The translations under genes and the position numbers were made by a program. From NCBI GenBank assembly GCA_947478465.1, contig CANJWH010000031.1, positions 1 to 36,095 of the forward strand: a stretch of 36,095 nt of DNA. Direction: 5' to 3'. Below, one piece after another: positions 17,801 through 25,938 of this stretch (positions are counted from its first letter, which is position 1; every line of letters begins with the position of its first letter). The notes under the pieces were generated by a model. That model made no database searches and was not told the origin of the DNA. It worked only from the letters and a program-made list of their open reading frames with translations. Source of the stretch: Bacteroidota bacterium. Its GTDB lineage: Bacteria > Bacteroidota > Bacteroidia > SXHM01.

Positions 17801-18516
17801 ATTTAGCGGGTGGTGCATACCGCTTCAATACATCTCCTTCAGGAGCAAGTCCGGTATTTACTGAGAGAATGATTATTGATAACATTGGAAGGGTGGGTAT
17901 TGGAGCAACTCCGGGTGTTAAACTTGACGTACAGGACGTTGCAGCGAATAGTTTCGTTGCGAATTTTTTTAACTTGTCCACTAACACGGCAACTGCCAAT
18001 AACGGCATTGTTATCCGTGCAGGTAATGCATCAGGATCTGTAAATAGTTCCTTTTATGTCTACTTGCAACGCGGAGATGGAAACTATATAGGAGGCATAT
18101 CACAATCTAGTGCTGGAACAGTTGCATATAATACTAGTTCTGACAAGCGATTGAAAGAAAACATTTTGAGCAGCTCACACGGCTTGTCAGATATAAATCG
18201 CCTAGCTGTAAAAGATTACAATTACATAGGCGATACAACAAAAGTTACAGGGCTAATAGCACAAGAAGTTTACAACGTTATCCCGTCTGTAGTGCATGTA
18301 GGTGGTGATGATGTAAAAACAAATGCATGGGGTATAGACTACGGAAAGTTTACTCCTTATTTGATTAAAGCAGTACAAGAACAACAGCAAATGATTGATA
18401 TGCTGAAGCAAGAAAATTTAAACCTGAAATCTGCTAAAGCGGATGTTTCTGATATTGAAAAATTAAAAACAGAAATACAATACTTAAAAGACACCTTGTT
18501 AAAAGCAGAAAAATAA
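14809..18516 (+). CDS. Large exported tail-fibre-like protein with S74 endosialidase-chaperone domain
   Basis: This 1235-residue protein has a signal peptide (about 1-25, cut near VSVA-QTD). The body is rich in Gly, Thr, Asn and Ser. It contains several VGIG-type motifs followed by LDV or LQV (near residue 39 and in the 820-1060 region) and two LPVANGGTG motifs like those of phage tail fibres. The last 125 residues, from Ser1111-Asp1112 (SSDKRLKENI), form a Peptidase_S74 intramolecular chaperone. It has the LAVKDYNYIGD and GLIAQEVYNVIP motifs and a C-terminal coiled coil. S74 domains trimerise the fibre and then cut themselves off at the Ser-Asp site. It is therefore probably a trimeric surface fibre; its ligand is unknown. 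No T9SS tail or anchor is visible. Confidence 0.85.
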   Translation: MKKHLLTLILFVCAFIASVTQVSVAQTDVINIHTSNNVGIGPGSTTPVSYLDVSGSFGQKVTTISANRTLDVTDNTVVCNPSGGSFIVTLPAASGCSGRVYIIKRNATVTANTVTIAGGATIDGAASFVLNSPNQSIEVFSDGTEWKSTVGGLSGLTSLTAGNDIDFGTSSSPNSIDIEPILNSVHTISAPSSNNLNLNAASGFAAVINANNGTTGPTNTFRIGDGVGGSDVFYVQANGNFYAANNGQVVGNLSLTGTTKTLIATGIIGNNTFNPAAPTIANSNIMYADNASGAVYSLRPATVASTLTSNASGQLSWASSTGTGIQGYWNRTGTTLAPTNTNDLVSVPIDRTASFGITGNNASTAPATGDRGGVAGLFSSSGTSANGYLGFNSNTGFPDDDNQTKPATAGVYGIYNGTTANRYAVYGEVENSDATSTTNKIAIYGRSNNSSGNRIGVVGDAMNSGSGNSRAGILGLSGAASVSISTNISGTSAAVMGIAEPGDYSLFGYSPTSTAANPLFAVASNIGGPKTEKFRVNADGQITTSLITAGFVKTTASGVLSSASQVALSSEVTGTLPVANGGTGATTLTGIVLGNGTSALTATTTSGGIAGAISDETGTGSVVFSATPTFTGTPAAPTAALNTNTTQLATTAFVIGQASSTTPNALGTAAVGTGTTFARADHVHPAINLGSGANSTFTGILPVANGGTGSSSQNWVDLTTTQTAAGAKTWSNNATFNGGTTTLGNATSNLLYFNPIGVGAPAFTTRSAGTKIVFYPQVSATDVDYAIGLDGSTLWYSVPGNTSSYFHKFYGGTAELMRIQGDGNVGIGTTRPLAKLQVGADNLTQPGTVGTLTPAVRILGTENNITEASILRLVRPTNNNNLWPSAVDFKMSSYATALGNPYLPKTQLTIGLKASTGAQEDFVDVITLRDNGRVGIGTTAPTLALLDVNQNSGVSPGTAIKFGSRGFLVSPSTILSDNAYYNGTAFVNVANDFSTYLNLAGGAYRFNTSPSGASPVFTERMIIDNIGRVGIGATPGVKLDVQDVAANSFVANFFNLSTNTATANNGIVIRAGNASGSVNSSFYVYLQRGDGNYIGGISQSSAGTVAYNTSSDKRLKENILSSSHGLSDINRLAVKDYNYIGDTTKVTGLIAQEVYNVIPSVVHVGGDDVKTNAWGIDYGKFTPYLIKAVQEQQQMIDMLKQENLNLKSAKADVSDIEKLKTEIQYLKDTLLKAEK

Positions 18517-18597
18517 AAAAGCGGTGGTTACTAAAATCAACCAACCTTAGCAAAATATGCTGTTTTTATAGCCGCTTATTTCGCCTTGTTTTATTAA

Positions 18598-18792
18598 ATG
18601 AAGACAAAAATAATAATGAAAAAAACCAAACAACTAACCCATAAAAAAGCTACTGCTAAACCAAGTGGCAGAAAAAAATTAGCAGTGAAAGCACTTAAAA
18701 ATGAAAGAAAAAATAAGCAGTCGCATGAAAATTTTAACAGTTTTCAGGAAATATATCCTCTGCTAAGTCTCGACTTAAAGAATATTTTTTAG
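18598..18792 (+). CDS. Possible small Lys-rich protein
   Basis: This 64-residue frame lies between the two S74 protein genes. It is very basic in its first two thirds (many Lys, with KKATAKPSGRKKLAVKALKN) and ends in EIYPLLSLDLKNIF. No signal peptide, no recognisable domain and no ribosome site are visible. An alternative ATG at 18616 gives MKKTKQLTHKK. AT-rich DNA easily gives Lys-rich frames by chance, so it may not be a gene. Its same-strand position between two related genes is the only support. Confidence 0.3.
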   Translation: MKTKIIMKKTKQLTHKKATAKPSGRKKLAVKALKNERKNKQSHENFNSFQEIYPLLSLDLKNIF

Positions 18793-18819
18793 CCCAATAA
18801 CTTTTTAAAACCAACCACA

Positions 18820-20577
18820 ATGAAAAAGCTTTTCAGCCCGTTACTTATTATCTTATATTCCACGTTTCAATTCACCTATCTACAAGCACAAAACAATGTA
18901 GGTATCGGAACATTAATCCCCAGCCCCAGTGCTTTGTTAGAATTGAAGGCCACCGACAAAGGTTTTTTACCTCCGCGCATGACTACCGCACAGCGCTTAG
19001 CCATAGCCAATCCCGCCATCGGCTTGCTGGTGTATGACGAAACGGTGAACTGCTATTACTACTATAGTACCACCTGGAACTCGCTTTGCAATGGCGGGGT
19101 AGGAGCAACGGGAGCTACCGGTGCAACCGGTTTAGCTGGCGCTACTGGGCCACAAGGTGCTGCGGGTTTGCCAGGTAATACTGGCGCTAATGGTGCAACC
19201 GGAGCAACTGGTGCACAAGGCCCAACCGGAGCTAACGGAATCACAGGTGCAACGGGCGCTACAGGGGCTACAGGAGCTACAGGTGCAACCGGTGTAGGAA
19301 CAACAGGGCCTTCAGGAGCTAACGGAACCACAGGTGGAACGGGCGCTACAGGCGCTACAGGTTTACAAGGCCCCTCGGGAGCTATTGGTGCATCAGGACC
19401 TACGGGTGTGACCGGACCTACCGGCCCGCAATGGAATATCACCAATCTGAGTTACGCTACAGATGGAACTTTAACACTCACCACGGATCAACCTGCCTCG
19501 TTTACCACGCCACAAAAAGCCTGGCTGCTCACCGGCAATGCAGGCACCAACCCTACCAATAATTTTTTAGGCACTACCGACAACCAAGATTTGGTTTTCA
19601 GAACCAATAACAGCGAAAAAGTGCGCGTGCTGAGTAATGGTAATGTAGGGATTGGTACGACCACGCCTGGTGCGAAACTTGAAGTTTTTGGAGGAAGTAT
19701 TCATACAATAAATAATGGTTATTCTGTGAACAATGCATTTGCATACTCATCTGGAGGGGAACATCCGGTTTTCATGGGAGTTAGGGGAGAAGGAACCTTT
19801 ACCGCGCCCAGCTATCCTACTTCAGGAAAGTTATTGAGTACTTTTATCGGTAGGGATGCTTTAGATTATTTAAATCCAAGTAGTTATGGTGGGGCTTCCA
19901 TATATATGGAAACCACCGAAAATTTTTCCTTCACCAACAAAGGAACATGTATAAAGTTCCGAACTACTGCAAATGGATCAAATATAGAGACAGAAAAAGT
20001 GGTCATTCAACAGGATGGATCAGTTGGTATTGGAACACTCTCACCTTTCCAAAAATTAGATGTTAATGGCAATATCAGGTCACAAACTGGTGCCTTTGTA
20101 TCTGGAACACGGGCTGATTTTTATTTGTTATTACAAAGCGATAGAAACATGGTATTGTATGATAATGGCGCGGCAGTATGGCAATCGGGAACAGGTGTTT
20201 CTGATATACGTACTAAAACAAATATTCGACCATTAGAAGAAGTTTTGCCCACTCTTAAAACTTTATCTGCTATTCGGTTTAATTATAAAAAAGAACTGGA
20301 TATGGGTGATGAAGAACATATTGGTGTAATAGCACAGGAAATAGCTAAATATTATCCGGATATGGTTTACCACGATAAAAAAGCAGACAGGTATTTGGTT
20401 TGTTACGATAAACTAACAACCCTGTTATTGAAAGGGATACAAGAACAGGAAGTAAAAATTGAAGAGTTGGAAAAGCAAAATGGCATCCTAAAATCTGAAA
20501 ATGCCGAGATACTGAAAACCATGAAAGCTCAGATTGATGTAATCAACGAACAACTGCACATTAAATCAGAAAAATAA
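18820..20577 (+). CDS. Exported collagen-like protein with S74 chaperone domain
   Basis: This is a 585-residue exported protein. After a signal peptide (about 1-23, cut near YLQA-QNN) comes a VGIG-containing N-terminal domain with [16 protein letters not shown] and [22 protein letters not shown]. Gly-X-Y repeats fill residues 92-204, mostly GAT, which is typical of bacterial collagen-like triple helices. A globular part with NVGIGTT and VGIGTLSP repeats follows. The last 125 residues, from Ser461 (SDIRTKTNI), are an S74 chaperone with [17 protein letters not shown] and a C-terminal coiled coil. The whole is consistent with a self-cleaving trimeric surface filament. It has the same architecture as the preceding large gene and probably arose by duplication and shuffling. 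Confidence 0.85.
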   Translation: MKKLFSPLLIILYSTFQFTYLQAQNNVGIGTLIPSPSALLELKATDKGFLPPRMTTAQRLAIANPAIGLLVYDETVNCYYYYSTTWNSLCNGGVGATGATGATGLAGATGPQGAAGLPGNTGANGATGATGAQGPTGANGITGATGATGATGATGATGVGTTGPSGANGTTGGTGATGATGLQGPSGAIGASGPTGVTGPTGPQWNITNLSYATDGTLTLTTDQPASFTTPQKAWLLTGNAGTNPTNNFLGTTDNQDLVFRTNNSEKVRVLSNGNVGIGTTTPGAKLEVFGGSIHTINNGYSVNNAFAYSSGGEHPVFMGVRGEGTFTAPSYPTSGKLLSTFIGRDALDYLNPSSYGGASIYMETTENFSFTNKGTCIKFRTTANGSNIETEKVVIQQDGSVGIGTLSPFQKLDVNGNIRSQTGAFVSGTRADFYLLLQSDRNMVLYDNGAAVWQSGTGVSDIRTKTNIRPLEEVLPTLKTLSAIRFNYKKELDMGDEEHIGVIAQEIAKYYPDMVYHDKKADRYLVCYDKLTTLLLKGIQEQEVKIEELEKQNGILKSENAEILKTMKAQIDVINEQLHIKSEK

Positions 20578-20597
20578 TACGGTATAGTGATAATACT

Positions 20598-20717
20598 CGC
20601 CCCCGTTGGGCGGCATCTACTATTATGCGGCAAAGCATTTACCGCTTGGAACACCAGCTAATTTGTAATTAGCCCTAGTTAAGCATAGCCTCTGGCTATG
20701 CTTGCTTTAACCAGGGA
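20598..20717 (+). repeat. Cluster of three hairpins downstream of the collagen-like gene
   Basis: Three inverted repeats lie close together. The first is CGCCC/GGGCG (20598-20612). The second is GCTAATT/AATTAGC with loop TGT (20657-20673). The third is AAGCATAGCC/GGCTATGCTT with loop TCT (20681-20703), which extends outward as CCCTaGTTAA/TTAACcAGGG to about 20716. None is followed by a T-run, so a classic rho-independent terminator is not shown, though the cluster could end or protect the upstream mRNA. It could also be the edge of an old insertion. Confidence 0.5.
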
Positions 20718-21079
20718 TTCTGCCATTACCTGTTCAGCATCTGATCGTATCATCGCAATTTTATTATTTCAAGCTGTGCCGGCAGGTCAAACCAGAAAGT
20801 ACAGAATCAGCATACAGCAAATGGGAATAAATAACACGACCTCCAATGCCGGAGAAGGAATGGTCATTTTCCTCTCTACCAGCAATGCAAGTCCTATAGG
20901 TGGGGCCTATAGGACAACCTTACCTGAGTATTCCGGCAGGGTCATGGAATACGGTTATGTCAGAAGGATATTTAAGTCTAACTGTCGGAACATATACCTA
21001 TTATGTTTTTGTTCAAGCATTTGGCAATAGGGTAGAATTAGCAAATCCAACGGGTAATGTAACAAATTTCTTACCTTAA
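20689..21079 (+). pseudogene. Frameshifted remnant of an exported-protein gene
   Basis: A frame open from 20689 reads SASDRIIAILLFQAVPAGQ, then TRKYRISIQQMGIN and MVIFLSTSNASPIGG, up to GYVR at about 20963. Sense then continues one base forward as GYLSLTVGTYTYYVFVQAFG and NRVELANPTGNVTNFLP, ending at the TAA 21077-21079. One extra A in the run at 20964-20965 explains the break. The product looks like the beta-rich C-terminal part of a surface protein. No start, signal peptide or ribosome site is visible upstream, where the hairpin cluster begins, so the 5' part is lost. Together with the hairpins it occupies most of the gene-free stretch 20578-21256; I see nothing definite in 21080-21256. Confidence 0.6.
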
Positions 21080-21256
21080 CAGGCTGGTCTTTTTAGCCTC
21101 TATCTCAATTTGCGATACGCTAATTACTGGACTATATGAAAATGTAGCAGTCTTTTTCATAAATATAAGGTGATGCCGAATACAAAACTTCGCGGTATGG
21201 AAATTTATACCAGAAATGCTGAAAGATTGCAAAACAAACCTTTCGGTTGAAGAATA

Positions 21257-22744
21257 TTATAACATTAATTCTTTGACGGCACTCTCAACTTCTTTCAGTC
21301 GGTTCTGCTTGTCCAGAACAACAGGTTTTGCAACACGTTCGTTACAGTCTTTTATACTGCAACGTTCGCAGGTTTCGTTAACCATTTTAATGGGAACATT
21401 TGTATCGCCCCAGAAAGCAACTTTCTTTTTAAAATCGTTGTTTACTAAAAAGCCAATGGTAACAGAAAGATTGGCATGTGGGGTTCTTCCGAGCCTGCGA
21501 GCAAGTGTAATGCAAAAATATTCGTTGCCGCTGTCTGCATATTTTGAACGCTGAACTTCCACAATGGCACCTTTGTAAATCTTCTTCTTTTTCAAGTCTT
21601 CAAGCCTTTGAAAAATTCCGATGCTCACCCACCTGCGACAATAATGTTCGTTTAGTTCATTGCGGTGCGGTTGGTGCAATTGAGAAAGATGCAATTCCTT
21701 TGAAAGTGAAAATTCTTCTGCTCCCAAATTATTATTGAATCGCAGAAAAAATAAATTATTCAAACCAAAATATCGCGGAATAAGATTGGTCAGGCGGTGC
21801 ATAAACATTTCCGGTGAAGTATCGAACTTGTCCATCATTTCAAGCATTTTTTTACTGTCAAACTCTTTTGATGCAAAAAACGATTTTAAATCTTTTACTA
21901 AAATGTCGCGATTGATAAGGAGTGCGCCTGCAAAATAACTTGCCTTCATATTGCTCAAAACCTGTTCAAACGAATTTGCTTTGTTCCATGGCGTTGTATA
22001 AGCGCGTTCTTTTAAGCCTAAATATTGATAGCCGATTTCTTTTGCATAAATAAATGCTTGTTGCGAACCAGCCAGTTTATTATTAATCATAAAACGCTTG
22101 CCATTGCTGAGATAGACAGAACGCATGTTTTCAAGGGAAGGAACACTGCCAAGTTTTTTTTCATCCAGTTTATAGCCAAATTTATTGACAACAATATCTT
22201 TCAGTTCTTCAACTGTAAGTGGGCGATTGGTGTTTACTTTATATTCAGCACTGAATTTCTCTACAGCCTCTTCAATCTCTTCAAAATAGTTTTCGTGCAT
22301 TTCCTGGTACGATCGAACAGCAGCAAAATAAAAATGCTCCTGTGTCATATCATAATCTCGGGCAATTTTATTGAGCGTACTAATGAATGCAGTAACTTTT
22401 GCGGGGGCGTTGCTTACAAGTTCTACAATTTTCTTCTTGTCAATTCCAAATACTTCCAACGGAAGTTCCTGAATAAAATTATTTTCAAGAAAACGACTTA
22501 CGTGTGATAACGATTTGCCTGTTTTTAGCGAAACAAGCTTGTCATAAGAAACACCAAGCGCATTGGAAATGGCAGCAATTTTTTCGGCTTTTGGGTATTT
22601 TTTACCTTTTTCTATCTCGTTAAGATACGAAACAGAAAGCCCGCTTTTATTACTTAATTCAACTAATGAAAGTTTGTTCTCCTGCCTTAGCTGCCTGAGT
22701 TTAAGGCCAAAGATGAGGCGTATGTTTTGTTCGTTATTGTGCAT
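21257..22744 (-). CDS. XRE/ScfR (RamB-like) transcriptional regulator of acetate or short-chain acyl metabolism
   Basis: This is a 495-residue regulator. An N-terminal XRE helix-turn-helix (about 12-68) contains LSLVELSNKSGLSVSYLNEIEKG. An IrrE/ImmA-like middle domain follows. The C-terminal ScfR-type domain has the cysteine cluster CERCSIKDC (Cys459/462/467) after FWGDTNVP. In the IrrE-like domain the metalloprotease HExxH motif is replaced by KEIGY (235-239), so it probably senses a ligand rather than cutting protein. Relatives such as RamB control isocitrate lyase and malate synthase genes. This gene is divergent from exactly those genes across a 121-bp control region. I chose the ATG at 22744; a TTG at 22759 is in frame. 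Binding of an acyl-CoA-type effector is inference from the family. Confidence 0.88.
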   Translation of the reverse strand: MHNNEQNIRLIFGLKLRQLRQENKLSLVELSNKSGLSVSYLNEIEKGKKYPKAEKIAAISNALGVSYDKLVSLKTGKSLSHVSRFLENNFIQELPLEVFGIDKKKIVELVSNAPAKVTAFISTLNKIARDYDMTQEHFYFAAVRSYQEMHENYFEEIEEAVEKFSAEYKVNTNRPLTVEELKDIVVNKFGYKLDEKKLGSVPSLENMRSVYLSNGKRFMINNKLAGSQQAFIYAKEIGYQYLGLKERAYTTPWNKANSFEQVLSNMKASYFAGALLINRDILVKDLKSFFASKEFDSKKMLEMMDKFDTSPEMFMHRLTNLIPRYFGLNNLFFLRFNNNLGAEEFSLSKELHLSQLHQPHRNELNEHYCRRWVSIGIFQRLEDLKKKKIYKGAIVEVQRSKYADSGNEYFCITLARRLGRTPHANLSVTIGFLVNNDFKKKVAFWGDTNVPIKMVNETCERCSIKDCNERVAKPVVLDKQNRLKEVESAVKELML

Positions 22745-22756
22745 CTGTGCGGTGTG

Positions 22757-22764
22757 CAAAACTA
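22757..22764 (-). promoter_or_regulatory. Candidate -7 box of the ScfR/RamB-like regulator gene
   Basis: On the minus strand this reads TAGTTTTG, a full match to TAnnTTTG. A TTTTCG at 22791-22786 (minus strand) sits 21 nt upstream as a -33 candidate and lies inside the first AGCGAAA site. Transcription would start close to the ATG at 22744, leaving a very short leader. Promoter and operator overlap suggests autoregulation. Confidence 0.5.
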
Positions 22765-22783
22765 AAAAATATTGTTGATAAGT

Positions 22784-22834
22784 AGCGAAAAAATAATTTT
22801 AGCGAAATTTCGCTGGAAATGAAATTTTGCTTTA
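22784..22834. promoter_or_regulatory. Triple 17-bp operator array between regulator and aceBA
   Basis: Three related sites begin at 22784, 22801 and 22818, exactly 17 bp apart. They are AGCGAAAAAATAAT, AGCGAAATTTCGCT and AATGAAATTTTGCT. The middle one is a perfect 14-bp palindrome, the third matches it at 11 of 14 bases, and the first keeps only the left half. They cover the -33 regions of both divergent promoters and the spacer of the aceBA promoter. The divergent ScfR/RamB-like regulator is the obvious candidate to bind here. The published RamB motif also contains a TTTGC core; the match is only partial. Confidence 0.6.
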
Positions 22835-22840
22835 CATTTG
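22833..22840 (+). promoter_or_regulatory. Candidate -7 box of the aceB-aceA operon
   Basis: TACATTTG is a full match to the Bacteroidota -7 consensus TAnnTTTG. TTTCG at 22808-22812 lies 20 nt upstream as the -33 element and is part of the palindromic operator site. The ATG of aceB follows at 22866, leaving a leader of about 20 nt. Confidence 0.6.
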
Positions 22841-22865
22841 CGCCAAATTCAAAAAAGGCAGAACT

Positions 22866-24467
22866 ATGTCGGCAACAGCAGAAATAAAAGTAGAAGGATT
22901 GGAAATTAAAGCTCCTCTTCAACCGGGCTTTGAAGAAATACTTACTCCTGAAGCATTAGAGTTCGTTGTAAAACTTCAACGCAACTTCAATAAAAGAAGA
23001 TTAGAATTACTTGCTGCACGTGTTGAAAAACAAAAGCAGATTGATGCCGGAAAGCTCCCTGATTTTTTACCCGAGACAAAAGCTGTCCGCGAAGGTGATT
23101 GGGTAGCAGCTCCTATTCCTGCTGACTTACAAGACCGCAGAGTAGAAATCACCGGGCCTGTTGATCGCAAAATGATTATCAACGCATTAAACAGCGGTGC
23201 TAAAGTTTTTATGTCTGATTTTGAGGACAGCAACTCACCGTTCTGGAATAATAATATTGAAGGGCAAATTAACCTGCGCGATGCAATCCGCAAAACCATT
23301 TCATTTAAAAACGAAGCAGGAAAAGAATATAAGCTGAATGAAAAAACTGCTGTGCTAATGGTTCGTCCACGCGGATGGCATCTTCCTGAAAAGCACGTTT
23401 CTGTTGACGGAATAGTGATGAGCGGTTCGTTATTTGATTTTGGATTGTTCTTTTTTCACAATGTAAAACAACTTATTGTAAACGGAACAGGACCTTATTT
23501 CTACTTGCCTAAAATGGAAAGTCATTTAGAAGCAAGATTGTGGAATGATGTTTTTGTTTTGGCGCAAAACGAATTGGGAATTCCGCAGGGAACAATAAAA
23601 GCAACCGTGCTGATTGAAACTATTACTGCAACATTTGAGCTTCATGAAATTATTTATGAACTGCGCGAACACATGGCAGGACTGAATTGCGGCCGCTGGG
23701 ATTATATTTTCTCTTATATCAAAAAGCTGCGCAACCTTAATGGTTATGTGCTTCCCGACCGCGGACAGGTTACAATGGCTGTTCCTTTTATGGCAGCATA
23801 TTCTAAATTAGTTATTCAAACCTGCCACAAACGCAGAGTTCACGCAATGGGCGGCATGAGCGCTTTTATTCCAATTAAAAATAATGAAGCAGAAAACAAT
23901 GCTGCGATAGAAAAAGTACGCGTAGATAAAATACGCGAAGTAACCAATGGACATGATGGAACATGGGTTGCTCACCCTGGTCTGGTTAGCGTTGCAATGG
24001 ATGTTTTCAACGCAAACATGACAACACCAAACAATTATTCTATCAAAAGAGAAGGTGAAGTTTACACACAAAAAGATTTATTAACAGAACCTGAGGGAAC
24101 CATTACCGAACCAGGTTTGCGCATGAATATCAATGTCGGCATACTATATATTGAAAGCTGGTTGCGCGGTGTTGGTGCTGCTGCGCTTCACAATTTAATG
24201 GAAGATGCAGCAACAGCTGAAATCTCCAGAACACAAGTATGGCAATGGATTAAGAATGCAAGTAAACTGAATGACGGTCGAACTGTTACTTACAACTTGT
24301 TCAAAGAAATTCTTCCTTCTGAATTAGAGAATGTAAAAGCTTACGTTGGAGAAAATGCTTTCAATACTGCAACCATGAAACGCGCGATTGAAATTTTTGA
24401 CGAGCTAGTTCAGCAAGGTGATTACAAAGAATTTTTAACTCTCCCCGCTTACGAAGAAATTGACTAA
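22866..24467 (+). CDS. aceB: Malate synthase A
   Basis: This enzyme condenses glyoxylate with acetyl-CoA to malate, the second step of the glyoxylate shunt. It is 533 residues long, matching the A isoform. Visible landmarks are GAKVFMSDFEDSNSPFWNN, VLMVRPRGWHLPEKH with the catalytic Arg, KATVLIETITATFELHEI, GLNCGRWDYIFSYIKK, and EDAATAEISRTQVWQWI near the C-terminus. I chose the ATG at 22866; an upstream in-frame TTG at 22827 lies inside the promoter and is rejected. A purine-rich AAAAAAGG lies about 10 nt before the ATG. It forms an operon with aceA (42 nt gap) and is divergent from the ScfR/RamB-like regulator. Confidence 0.97.
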   Translation: MSATAEIKVEGLEIKAPLQPGFEEILTPEALEFVVKLQRNFNKRRLELLAARVEKQKQIDAGKLPDFLPETKAVREGDWVAAPIPADLQDRRVEITGPVDRKMIINALNSGAKVFMSDFEDSNSPFWNNNIEGQINLRDAIRKTISFKNEAGKEYKLNEKTAVLMVRPRGWHLPEKHVSVDGIVMSGSLFDFGLFFFHNVKQLIVNGTGPYFYLPKMESHLEARLWNDVFVLAQNELGIPQGTIKATVLIETITATFELHEIIYELREHMAGLNCGRWDYIFSYIKKLRNLNGYVLPDRGQVTMAVPFMAAYSKLVIQTCHKRRVHAMGGMSAFIPIKNNEAENNAAIEKVRVDKIREVTNGHDGTWVAHPGLVSVAMDVFNANMTTPNNYSIKREGEVYTQKDLLTEPEGTITEPGLRMNINVGILYIESWLRGVGAAALHNLMEDAATAEISRTQVWQWIKNASKLNDGRTVTYNLFKEILPSELENVKAYVGENAFNTATMKRAIEIFDELVQQGDYKEFLTLPAYEEID

Positions 24468-24509
24468 TAAATAAAACAACAACCAAAACAATAAATCCAA
24501 AAACAACAA

Positions 24510-25790
24510 ATGGCAACTAAATTAGAACGCGCATTGGCGCTCAAAAAAGAATGGGAAACCAATCCACGCTGGAAAGACGTTACACGCACATACTCAGCTG
24601 AAGAAGTAATTAATATCAGCGGTTCGGTGCAGGTAGAATACACACTTGCAAAAATCGGTGCTGAAAAACTATGGAAGCGTCTGCACACTGATGATTGGGT
24701 TGCGGGACTTGGTGCTTTAACAGGAAATCAAGCTGTTCAGGAAGTTACTGCAGGAATGAAAGCAATTTATCTTTCAGGCTGGCAGGTAGCAGGTGATGCA
24801 AACCTTTCAGGGGAAATGTATCCTGACCAAAGTTTGTATCCTGCAAACTCAGTTCCTTCAGTAGTAAAAAAAATAAACAACGCTTTGATGCGCAGAGATC
24901 AGATTGAATATCTTGAAGGTGAGCCGCAACGCGACTGGATGGTGCCTATCGTTGCTGATGCTGAAGCAGGTTTCGGTGGTAACCTGAATGCTTTTGAATT
25001 GATGAAACAAATGATTGAGGCAGGTGCTGCCGGTGTGCATTGGGAAGACCAATTGGCTTCTGCAAAAAAATGCGGACACTTAGGAGGAAAAGTTTTGGTT
25101 CCAACTCAGGAAGCAATCAACAAATTGTTAGCTGCACGTTTGGCAGCTGACGTGTGCAATACTTCTACACTTGTAATTGCCCGCACAGATGCTGAGGCAG
25201 CGAATTTAATTACTACTGATGTTGACCCACGTGACAGCAAATTCATTACAGGCAAACGCGCACCAGAAGGTTATTACTATGTTAAAAATGGTTTGGAACA
25301 AGGAATTGACCGTGGTCTTTCTTACGCTCCTTATGCTGACTTAATCTGGATGGAAACAGGAAATCCTGATCTAGGGTTAGCAAGAGAATTTGCACAAGGT
25401 ATACATGCAAAATATCCAGGAAAAATGTTGGCATACAACTGTTCGCCTTCATTCAATTGGGCTAAATTCATGGATGAAAAAACCATGTTGACTTTCCGTG
25501 AAGAGTTGGCTAAAATGGGTTACAAATTCCAGTTTATTACTTTGGCAGGTTTCCATGCGTTGAATACTTCAATGTTTGAACTGAGCAAAGCGTATGTTGA
25601 GCGCGGAATGGCTGGCTTCAGCCAACTGCAGCAACGTGAGTTTGCATTAGAAAAAGATGGTTTCAAAGCTGTGAAACACCAGTCATTTGTAGGAACAGGC
25701 TACTTTGATGCTGTTCAGAATGTAGTTCAACAGGGGAACAGTTCAACCACTGCGTTGGCTGGTTCTACTGAAGCAGAGCAGTTTCACTAG
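24510..25790 (+). CDS. aceA: Isocitrate lyase
   Basis: Isocitrate lyase splits isocitrate to glyoxylate and succinate, letting the cell grow on C2 units. The 426-residue protein has the catalytic motif KKCGH at 186-190 (Cys188). It also has the metal- and substrate-binding segments [34 protein letters not shown] and NCSPSFNW. It lies 42 nt downstream of aceB and is closed by a strong rho-independent terminator 8 nt after the stop. With phenylacetate breakdown giving acetyl-CoA in the same region, the pair makes metabolic sense. Confidence 0.98.
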   Translation: MATKLERALALKKEWETNPRWKDVTRTYSAEEVINISGSVQVEYTLAKIGAEKLWKRLHTDDWVAGLGALTGNQAVQEVTAGMKAIYLSGWQVAGDANLSGEMYPDQSLYPANSVPSVVKKINNALMRRDQIEYLEGEPQRDWMVPIVADAEAGFGGNLNAFELMKQMIEAGAAGVHWEDQLASAKKCGHLGGKVLVPTQEAINKLLAARLAADVCNTSTLVIARTDAEAANLITTDVDPRDSKFITGKRAPEGYYYVKNGLEQGIDRGLSYAPYADLIWMETGNPDLGLAREFAQGIHAKYPGKMLAYNCSPSFNWAKFMDEKTMLTFREELAKMGYKFQFITLAGFHALNTSMFELSKAYVERGMAGFSQLQQREFALEKDGFKAVKHQSFVGTGYFDAVQNVVQQGNSSTTALAGSTEAEQFH

Positions 25791-25798
25791 GCGTTATA

Positions 25799-25838
25799 AA
25801 TATCCCTCTTCTTGAAATAGAAGAGGGATATTTTTTAT
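25799..25838 (+). terminator. Rho-independent terminator of aceBA
   Basis: AATATCCCTCTTC (25799-25811) pairs perfectly over 13 bp with GAAGAGGGATATT (25820-25832) around an 8-nt loop, and a T-rich run follows directly. It begins 8 nt after the aceA stop codon. This is the clearest terminator in the window. Confidence 0.93.
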
Positions 25839-25888
25839 TTTTTGTGTTACGTGTCAGAAAATTTTGTTATTTTATGACCTGAAAAAAC

Positions 25889-25911
25889 AAAACACCTATA
25901 AAAGGTGTTTT
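25889..25911 (+). other. Hairpin in the leader of the small conserved gene
   Basis: AAAACACCT (25889-25897) and AGGTGTTTT (25903-25911) form a 9-bp stem with a 5-nt loop. It ends 27 nt before the ATG of the small gene at 25939. It could be a second weak terminator after aceA or a 5' leader structure; the T-run is only four bases, so the terminator reading is not strong. Confidence 0.5.
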
Positions 25912-25938
25912 ATCAGAAACAACTAGAAAAGAAAAATT

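Noticed and set aside
18517..18597. Terminator after the large fibre gene (AAGCGG paired with CCGCTT over a long loop).
   Set aside because: The stem is only 6 bp with a loop of about 50 nt and there is no clear T-run at the right place.
19062..19445. A 127-residue minus-strand frame rich in Pro, Val and Ala opposite the collagen-like region.
   Set aside because: It is the antisense shadow of the Gly-Ala-Thr repeats; the plus-strand frame has a signal peptide and known domains on both sides.
22827..22865. Longer malate synthase beginning at the TTG at 22827.
   Set aside because: This start lies upstream of and across the -7 promoter box; the extra residues are not family-like.
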